DNA of 64,000 nt. It comes from Cyathus striatus. Taxonomy: Eukaryota > Basidiomycota > Agaricomycetes > Agaricales > Nidulariaceae. The position numbers and the translations under genes were made by a program. The stretch is from assembly GCA_025738555.1 (NCBI GenBank), contig JAOVFP010000016.1:3348001-3412000 (forward strand), in the 5' to 3' direction. Position 1 is the first letter of the stretch; each line of letters begins with the position of its first letter. Below the pieces are notes generated by a model. The model did no database searches. It was not told where the DNA came from and saw only the letters and a list, made by a program, of their open reading frames with translations. Positions 47,061 through 55,800 of this stretch are shown here, one piece after another.

Positions 47061-47417
47061 ATCTGAACGCATGTACGACACAAGCAGGAGATTTTTGGGA
47101 TTTTAAATGCGAGGTAAAAGGCACATGTGGAAATTGTGTGGAAACAATGAGGTGGATCGTGGCGACATTGGTGCGAATGAGTCGGAATAAATGGCTACTT
47201 GAACCTGTTTTCTGTTCATTTTCTGTGGGGATAACTGATGGGATGGGATGTATGTGGACTAGCGTAATTAGCTTAGTACGAAGGAAGTTTGTATAAGTGA
47301 GCCTAGGTGAGGAGCGCCAGTGAAGCTTTAAGTACTGTCTTGAAGCCTTGAAGGAGCATACACAACTTACACTTTCGAGTCTTCGACCCAATTTCGACTT
47401 TCAAAAAATTCCCATCA

Positions 47418-47760
47418 TGCTCTTATAAATCGCCTTCAAATCCTAACAAACCCAAATACTAGTCCGAACAAAAGTCTTTTCTTTCTCTTCTTCTCTTAAC
47501 TTCATTCAACTACCTACTATACAATCAACATAGATAAACGAAATACACGTCGTAAAGTGTCGTGCACCAGCAGCTCGAAACCCGGCCGCCAAGTAACATT
47601 ATGTATGTACGGGTGAGCCGCGAAGCTCAATGATCAAAGCCGCACCAGGTGAAGAGCGCAAGCCTCGAAAGAATGAACGATGATCAATAATGCCCGGAGG
47701 GCAGAGGAGACTCAGTGGCAATTGTCATACGACGAGTCTCCTATGAAATAACGATGAGAT
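47418..47760 (+). other. candidate structured non-coding transcript
   Basis: A TATA-like CTTATAAATC (47424-47433) and a CT-rich tract (47475-47500) precede GC-richer sequence with several perfect stem-loops: TGAGC/GCTCA (near 47612), GCCC-GGA-GGGC (near 47693) and GGAGACTC/GAGTCTCC (near 47706-47741). There is no protein frame of note. I could not match it to U1-U6, U3, SRP, RNase P/MRP or a C/D box snoRNA. The type is unknown and the call is inference. Confidence 0.3.
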
Positions 47761-47828
47761 AGACCGCCTAAAGCGTAAGAGAGAGCGATTTGCGATGGTA
47801 GAAAGCTGATAAGCGGATGTATGCAATT

Positions 47829-48215
47829 GGAAAGCAGTAAAAAGGAACCCCATGCTAACCAGTCGAAGAGTAGAGAGGTGGAAAGCACGGAGATATGCGA
47901 ATTGCAATATGAAAGCGGTAAAAAGAAACCCAATGCAAACCAGTCGAAGTGTAGAAAGGAGGGTAAGCACAGGGATGCGTATGCAAGGATATCGATGTGT
48001 ATTGTGTGCATGATAATCTCGTACGAATGCGGTGAGGCAGGAGGGGGGAAAGTGAGGGATATGCGTATTGCTGTAATTCGAAAGCGGTACAAAGGAACCC
48101 GATGCAAACCAGTCGAAGCGTAGAAGGGAGGTAAGCACGGGTGTGTGTATGCAAGGATATTGATGTGTATTGTATGTGTATGTGATAATCTCACACGAAA
48201 GTAGTGAGGCAGGGC
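47829..48215. repeat. diverged tandem repeat
   Basis: A unit built around GCAAACCAGTCGAAG followed by GTAGAA-GGAGG-TAAGCAC occurs three times (key motif at about 47870, 47941 and 48110). Spacings are 71 and then 169 bp; the larger unit also repeats GTATGCAAGGATAT and GATGTGTATTGT. Copies differ by several percent and by indels. The reading frames over it, on both strands, are low-complexity by-products. Confidence 0.7.
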
Positions 48216-48644
48216 GTGCTGCACTGCAGCACTGATGTGCGTGTAAGTACCGGTGTATGCGGAGAGCGTGGGTTGGCGATGGTATGATTGATATGAAGCA
48301 CACGTGTCAGTAAAGCGTGAGGTATGGCAGGGAGCAGGGAGTATAGCGTGTGCAGGTATAACAATGCAATCAAGTTAGTTCAGTTGGGTGGTATTCAGAT
48401 GGTTGACGAGTGATCCATGGTATGGGTTGTCGGCAGTAAAAGTAAAAGCAAAGGGCAAGAAAGATCCACCAACGTGCGGGGCCCAATATCCAATGCTCGA
48501 AGACCGTGTTGCAGTGGATGGTAGAAGCCAAGTAGAAGCAGTAACGTCGTGTTGTAGTTGTAGGTGGTGTAAATGCAATTTGCCAGCGGGAACGAAGAAG
48601 AGAGAAGAGGAAGGGGGGAGAGTAGTACATCAAAGGAACGTCCC
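48216..48644. other. intergenic downstream of the repeat
   Basis: About 430 bp without a supported gene; overlapping frames on both strands are unsupported. Confidence 0.45.
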
Positions 48645-50583
48645 TTAAACGCCCCCATTGCGAGAAGCCAAAAACCTAGCGCGGGCCTTCTCCATACTCT
48701 CCCTCAACTCAGGGCTCTCCCACGCACTCCCATCCTCCCTAAAGCTACCACCGCTCACCGGCAGATCCATTGACCTCCCCCTCTGATGTGCCGGCGTAAC
48801 CGGTATAGGAATCGCGGAGGAAGAGGAGGAAGGGAGGGAAAGATCGAACGCGCTCTTCCTGGGTGAACCCGAGAGCGAGTAAAGGCTGGCAACAGGGATA
48901 TGTGTGTTCCTGCGTTTAGACCTGACAGAGCTGGACCGAGAGGTGGACTTGACGGGGGAGGAGGAGACAGGGGCAGGGTTTTCTTCTTCCCATGCACCAG
49001 TCCCATCGTCTACTTCGTCCTCCTTGGCCTCGGACATGACGACAACTTCGCTCTTCAGAGCGCGTTTGCCTTCTTCGATCAGTTGGGCAAGTTTATCGCC
49101 AATCCAGTCCATCTGGTTGATCTTCAATCCCATTAGCTTGTTATCAAATATCAGATCAGGGGAAAGGGACAAACCTCAGGATCCTCCTCCTGATCAGGCG
49201 TAAAATCAAATTCGGGGCGGGCGGGAGGAAATACCGCAGTCTGCGGGGTACCGTGATACGACGACGGAGGATGTCTACGAGGTCGACGACAGAAGAGCGC
49301 TTAGCACTCGCTTGTACTGCAGCGCGAGGACGTCTGGCACCCCGCGCCGGGGTAGAAGGTGTAACCTTCACAGAGGGCGTAGCAGACGACGCCTCAGGGT
49401 TCCACTCTCCCTGCTCATACGGAGGCGGGGGCGGAATCTGCTCCTGCTCCTGCTCTTGATCCTGCTGCACAGGCTGAGGAGGCAACAGCTTCCCGCGATC
49501 TCTCCATCTACGCGAGGCAAAAGCATCACCGTACACACACCCATCATCGCAAAAGGAACAAAGAGTCGGAGGAATCATCAGGATCCGACAGAGCTGAGAA
49601 GAGGCATGGACGCACAGGCGGTAGACGGTCAGTCCGACAGCGGTGCCGATGAGCGCTGCGCTGACGGCCGTAGACACGATGGAGCCTGCGAGCCCTCTGC
49701 GGCGTTTTGTGGGAGGTGGGAGTTCTATGTTAAGCATGACGAGGAGGCGGGCGGACGTGGTTAGTTGGTGAATGAACGTTGGTGGTATTTGAAAAAAGAA
49801 AGGGGTAAAAAATAAAGTTGGGGGTAAGAAAGCGAAGGTGAAGGGGGTCGTGTGGTGTGGTGTGGAAGGGTTTGCGGGAAGAGGAATGCGGGTTAAAAAA
49901 AGCAAAAGTAAAAGGGGAGAGAAGAAGAAAGAAAGAAGGGAGAGAGGGCGCGAGGAGTTACGACCAGCGATAATACGAGACCAGAACGATAGTTGTTGAT
50001 TGTGTTTGTGAGATGGGAAAGATATGAAGACAGGGAAAGAGGTATAAGTACTTTCTCATTCCACCCGCTTCTCCCCAACACGTGGATCAGGCATAGTACC
50101 TACCTCGCACCGTCCTCGAGGCACACGCAGAAATGAAACCGCGCCCCCTATTACTCCATCCCACACCCCCAACGAAAGGCAGAGGTAAAAAATCACGCAG
50201 AAAAAGCACTCACCATCCTCATGTATGTCACTATCATTATCAATACTACCACTATCGCCCGCCATCTCGCGGTACTTGGCCTGGGGTATCGAGGTATCCA
50301 CTTGTCGAGGCAAGCGTAGCAGAGCTTCTGGGCTCAGCGAAGTCGGCTCCCAGCCTCGTTTTCTAGTGATAGGAGCTGGAGGAGAGGTAGGACGAGGACG
50401 GTTTGTGCTGGGGAGACGCTGGCGGGGTCTTCGTACAGGGTTTGGCTCCGATTGAACCTGAAGGGAATTGACAGATGCGGTCTCTGACTCCGAGGGTGCG
50501 TCTGAGGAGTCTGGAGAGTCTGCAAAGGGGTTTGTGAGGCCTGGGACGGTGAGATTGAAGGTGAAGGGGAACGGGACAATCAT
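48645..50583 (-). CDS. conserved single-pass membrane protein of unknown function
   Basis: Exon 1 (ATG 50583; MIVPFPFTFNLTVPG, later QAKYREMAGDSGS) is followed by an unusually long intron of about 480 bp. The next exon has ELPPPTKRRRGLAGS and the membrane helix IVSTAVSAALIGTAVGLTVY, then WRDRGK after another intron, then PPPPYEQGEW. The C-terminal exon has QMDWIGDKLAQLIEEGKRAL, EDEVDDGTGAW and ends RARFLASRNGGV before the TAA at 48645-48647. I recognise this order as a conserved basidiomycete hypothetical protein; function unknown. Between KVTPSTPARGARRP and TAVFPPARPEFDF (about 49230-49380) the frame changes and no single ordinary intron is convincing. An ATG at the end of the long intron (near 49737) is in frame, so a shorter isoform is possible. 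Confidence 0.7.
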
Positions 50584-50945
50584 TAGCGGGTCGTGAAGTC
50601 GTTACAAGGTGGAAGACAAGAAATATCCTTATTTTTAATTAATTTAGGGTGAAGGGGTCAACACCACGTGATCGTGCGTCGATCTCGTACCACAAAAATA
50701 TGTGTAAATATTCAAATTCCTACTTCCTTCCTCCAAGTTAAAAATAAAGCGTATCCCATGCCTTAATCAATGCAGGCCAAAAGGATCTGTACTGATACTC
50801 ACTGACCTACAACCCACATGTCTCTCGCAGTAACATCCCACGCACCTGTGAACATGCATTCCATTTCGATGACTGGCTTTATCAGCACTTACGATAAATG
50901 CCAGCTTTTCGCTGAACGACTCGATAACCACCAAGAACTGCAACT
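50584..50945. other. divergent promoter region
   Basis: About 360 bp between two divergent genes, including an AT-rich stretch at 50620-50660. No gene is supported. Confidence 0.5.
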
Positions 50946-52428
50946 ATGGTCTTCGACTTTGCCGCCAGCCAGACGCAATACTATCACCATGGCAGGCTCC
51001 GCGTAGAAGGCGGAGTCCTCCCAGATGCCATAACAGCTTATCGCACTTACGGCGACTCGAGCAACCCATGCTTGGTCTTCCCAACTTGCTACGGAGGGAA
51101 ACTTGATAGTAAGCACCCCACTTCTTCTCTCTGGTAACGCTATAACATAATTGATAAGACTCGGGGCTGTTAGGCCAAGAGTACCTTATAGGAGAAGATA
51201 AAGTTTTGAATCCTAGCAAGTACTTCGTTGTCACGTTTGCACTGTTTTCAAACGGAGAGTCGTCTTCACCTTCGAACACTGCAAGTTTATTCACACTGCT
51301 TTTTCTTATTATTCATCTGAATAAATTTGTAGCCACCACCGTACAACGGCCCATACTTTCCCGCCATCTCGTACGAAGACAATATCCGAGCCCAATATGC
51401 AGTCTTACAGCACCTGGGAGTGAAAAAAGTTCTAATGGTCGTCGGATTCTCTATGGGTAGTCAGCAGGCATACCATTGGCCAGTCATATTCCCCGATTAC
51501 GTTGAGAAGTGAATACATCTTCTATTTCTCCCACCTTCGTACTGAGTGTCAATATTTCGAAGATACGTCGTAATCTGTGGATCAGCACGTACAAGTCCGC
51601 ATAACAAATGGTGAGTTCAATCTCCTATAATATTTTAAAATAGTTTTAGACCAATTACACAGTTTCCTGGAAGGCCCCAAAGCAGCACTCGTAGCTTCCA
51701 AAGACTTCGACAACGGACACTACAAATCAACGCCCCAACACGGAATTCGTGCCTTCGGAAGAGTATATAGCGCATGGGCATACGGACAAACAGTGCGTTC
51801 CTCCCTCTTACTTTCACATCACAACCAATGCTCCAAACCTAGTGGTTCAGAGAACACCAATATACACACGACGGCTTGTAAGCAAAACCTTGATGGTGTC
51901 CTTTAACATTGATACTGATATAAACCAGATATCCTGACCTCGCTGCATTCCTACGTGAACGCTGGGAAGCCGGCTTCCTAAACAACTGGGACGCAAACGA
52001 CTTGCTAACGCTCCTTACAACCTGGCAAACCGGCGACGTCTCTAAAATCAGACACGGTGGAGACCTCAAGACATGTCTAGGGGAGATTAAAGCAAAGGGG
52101 CTGATTATGCCTTCCAAGACGGATTTGTATTTCCCTGTGCGTCATTCTCTTTTCTCTCTTATTCGTGTAATAAAATGGATATTGATTTGTATTTGCACAT
52201 GCGCTGAATGTACATAGCCGGAGGATAGCCAAGACGAAATTGCAGCATTAGGTGATAGTGCTAGATTAGTGATTATAGATAGTGTTTGGGGACATATTGG
52301 TAAGCTCTTCTTTCTTACTTATGCGGTTGTGTTTGATGTTAAGCGGAATTTTCTTAGCTGGTGGAGGAGGAAATAAGAAGGATAATGACTTCTTGCAGGA
52401 CGAAGTAAGGAAGTTTTTGGAGGAGTAA
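50946..52428 (+). CDS. homoserine O-acetyltransferase-like alpha/beta hydrolase, copy 1
   Basis: Multi-exon gene of about 345 residues, ATG 50946 to TAA 52426-52428. Blocks in order: HHGRLRVEGGVLPDAITAYRTYG, NPCLVFPTCYGG, SKYFVVTFALFSNGESSSPSNT, SYEDNIRAQYAVLQHLGVKK, the nucleophile elbow VGFSMGSQQAYHW (Ser in GFSMG), ICGSARTSPHNK, then the acid-residue region IMPSKTDLYFP and the His in SVWGHIAGGG. This Ser-Asp-His set fits the family of MET2-like acetyltransferases. Fungal members of this branch are often annotated only as alpha/beta hydrolases, so homoserine is not assured. The intron after SPSNT starts with GCAAGT, a GC-AG intron; the paralog uses GT there. Copy 1 lacks the intron that copy 2 has after GFSMGGQQ. 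Confidence 0.87.
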
Positions 52429-52849
52429 GGTCTTAAGGTTGTCGATAGTGAAGACTATTTTTGTATTTGTATATACATATCTCAATGGATTCATTCTGAG
52501 TATTGGAGAACTTGCTAATGAAGTAGCTTATAGTGCTGATCTGTGATTTGTGAGTGTAAGTAAGCGCCGGTAAACATACACTTGCTCAGACTCAAAATCG
52601 GAGTATAAAATGATGAGAAAGCATTTGTCACTATCAATGTCATAAATGATGTAGATGAGCAAGACAGCCCACCCAAATTTGACCAAAGTAGCATATGCTT
52701 TCTCATTCCATTCCCGTTTGTTTCTCTCACTGTCTCGAGTCATCGTGTGATAAGTACATAAAAGGCCTTCCCATTCCCCATCGATGTTATACAGACTCTC
52801 CTTTTCTCATTCACCCTCTTTGCGATCAGTTTTAGTACCTGAAAATATC
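52429..52849. other. intergenic between hydrolase copies
   Basis: About 420 bp, 3' flank of copy 1 and presumed promoter of copy 2. A TTTTAG acceptor-like signal at 52831-52836 could end an upstream intron of copy 2. Confidence 0.4.
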
Positions 52850-55800
52850 TCTCGACTTCGCCTCTATCAAAAACCAATACCATCACCACGGTCGTCTACG
52901 CGTTGAAGGAGGTGTCATCCCAGATGCTGTAACTGCTTATCGAACATACGGGGATTCAAAGAACCCCTGCATCGTTTTTCCTACGTGTTATGGTGCAATA
53001 CTTAACGGTGAGTTTTCTTATTGCTTTCGTTCTGAGTGAAAACAGTGGCATTGCGTTGTAGATCAAGGATATATGGTAGGAGAGAGTAAAGTCCTTGATC
53101 CATCGAAGTACTTCATCGTAACATTTGCGTTGTTTTCGAATGGAGAATCTTCGTCGCCTTCTAATACTGTAATTTGCGTTGTGACATCGATGGAGTTAAT
53201 ATACTTAAGTCAAATCTCTAGCCTGCACCTTACAACGGGCCATACTTCCCATCTATTTCATACGAAGACAACATTCGCGCACAGTACGCAGTACTACAGC
53301 ATCTTAGAGTCAGTAAAGTGTACGCGGTCGTTGGATTTTCTATGGGTGGTCAACAGGTACTATTTCAGCAATTACTCTCTAAGAAATTTGTCTAATACCT
53401 TTTCAGTCATATCACTGGGCAGTCATTTATCCTGATTACATCGAGAAGTATACGCATTTTATCAATCTTTACTGATAAAGGCTCTGATACATTTAAAGAT
53501 ATATCGTTATATGCGGTTCAGCTCGTACGAGTCCCCACAATAAATGGTAACTTTATTCCTGCATCATTGTTAGAAGTGATCTGACACTTCTCTGCTGACT
53601 AATGAACCTTAGGTAGACTTAGGTAAACTTAGGTACTGGACCTGGGTTGGGACCTTGGTTGGACCCTTAGACCTTGGTTGGACCCTTAGACCCTCGGACT
53701 TTGGTAGATAAGCTAGTAGTATATAATCCTGAGGTCCTACAGTGGCAATCCCCACTTGCTCACTGTACATTGGACTTCAGGTAAGCTGTACACATACTAC
53801 TTCAATCTAATACTTGCTCACTGTACATTGGACTTCAGACCCTATTGTGTCTCTCTCAGTCCTGCAGGTCACTGCCCTGGTTGTACATCTCACAGGTTAT
53901 GGGCCCCGAGCTTTAACTGCTTGCTTGTTAAATCAACCTCCACTCCACATTCTTTTTACCCAGTTGTTCTGGTAGTTCCACTACAACTTATCACCTTCCT
54001 TCTACTTGTGCTGTCTGGGATTTTACCAACAGTGCAGTTCCTACCACACTCTGGTCTTTCTCCTCTGCACATCCATTCAGTGTGCTGTCTGGGTCATTAC
54101 CCACAGTGCATTTCAAATCACATTCCTTTGGTCTTTCTAGTTATCCTAGATCAACCACCTGCTTCTTCTCCTCACAACCAGACATTGGTGACACCATGCC
54201 TATTACTTGTGAATTCTGCACTCGAGTTGGTCACACTCTATCCAACTGCTACAGATTCAAAAGAGCAAGATCACAGGCTCATAAGCAGGCTACCACTAGG
54301 TCTCCCATTCCAGGTTCCACTTCATTCAAAAGCACCTCTCCTGGCATATCTTCATCTAGTCTGCCATCTTCCACTGGTTCTCCACAGCCTTCTCCCTCTT
54401 CCACTGCTTCCATAGCACAATCCTCCACTTCAGAAGTCACTACTGCCTCTGCTGATGTCAAATTTGATTCAGAATTCAATGGAGATGCTACTGAATTTGC
54501 TGGAAATGCAAGTACTCGTTCTCTGGATCCCTCAGATCCTTCCTACCCACTCCAACTTGATGCAGACTTTGATTGGAACACAGATACAGGGGCATCTTGT
54601 CATATGACACCCCATCGCCATTGGGTTCGCAATTATGCACCCAAGAAGGTTCCAATCAAGTTAGCTGATGGGAAAATCATTTATTCCCAAGGAGTGGGCA
54701 CTGTGGTCTTTCACCCAGTGATTAGAGGAAAGGTATCCAGATCTATAGAATTCACCAGAGTCCTGCATGTACCCCAGCTCAGAAACAATCTACTCTCCTG
54801 TCTCTACTTAACTCGTTGCAAGGGCATCATTATGACTGCTGGATCACAGTATGTTGATTTCAGCAAGAATGGAAGTCTTATATTCTCTGCTTCCATCACT
54901 CCCAACAATAATGCATACTTGGATGGAGAGACAGAAGCCCTTTCTGCTGTTTCTGAAGTAGCCAACATTTCTTCAACTTGCCCCATGGATTTACAGCTAT
55001 GGCATCGTCGTCTTGCACACCATAATTATGCAGACATTCAGAAACTTATATCTGAAGATATGGCTACAGGGATTGTCATCAAGTCCAAGGAGAAGCCTGA
55101 CCCTATTTGTGAACCTTGCTTAGCTGGCAAGATGCATTCCAATCCATTCCCATCATCTGAATCTCGCACTTCTGCCCCCTTGGAGCTCATTCATTCTGAC
55201 CTCCATGGCCCTTTGCCTACTCAGACTCCATCTGGCTATAGATACTGGATCACATTCATTGATGATTACACCAGATATCGTTGTGTTGCCTTCTTAAAGA
55301 AGAAGAGTGGTGCATTTGATGCTTTCAGGAGTTACAAGTCATTGGTTGAGAACCAACTTGGGAGAAAGATTAAAGCTTTACAGGATGACAAGGGAGGTGA
55401 ATACATGTCTAATGCATTCATCAAGTTCACAGATAGATGTGGGATTGTAAGGAGACATACTGCTCCTGCCAGACCTCAGCAAAATGGAGTTGCAGAGCGT
55501 GCAAATCGCACTATGGCTGATGATGTTACAGCTATGCTCAATGAGTCTCATCTCCCTCCATCATTTTGGGGTGAATGCCTATCTTCTATGGTTTATGTGT
55601 GGAATCGTCTTCCCACTTCTTCTCTGCCTGATAAGACACCCTATGAGGCATGGCATGGCCAGAAACCTAACCTTAGCAATCTGCGAGTTTGGGGTTGTAC
55701 TGCTTATGTCTTTGTGCACAAAGAGCAGAGAAAGTCCCTTCAACCACATATGCAGAAATGTGTCTTCATTGGTTACCCAGCTGGGTACAAGGCTTGGAAA

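Noticed and set aside
47655..47760. Possible U3 or C/D box snoRNA (GATGATC block)
   Set aside because: No proper C box, no CTGA D box at the right place and no U3 A box; kept only as an unassigned structured candidate.
47712..48303. Long minus-strand frames with repeated HTHQYPCIHTPVL-like peptides
   Set aside because: They arise from the tandem DNA repeat; frames on both strands are open by composition and there is no start or splice context.
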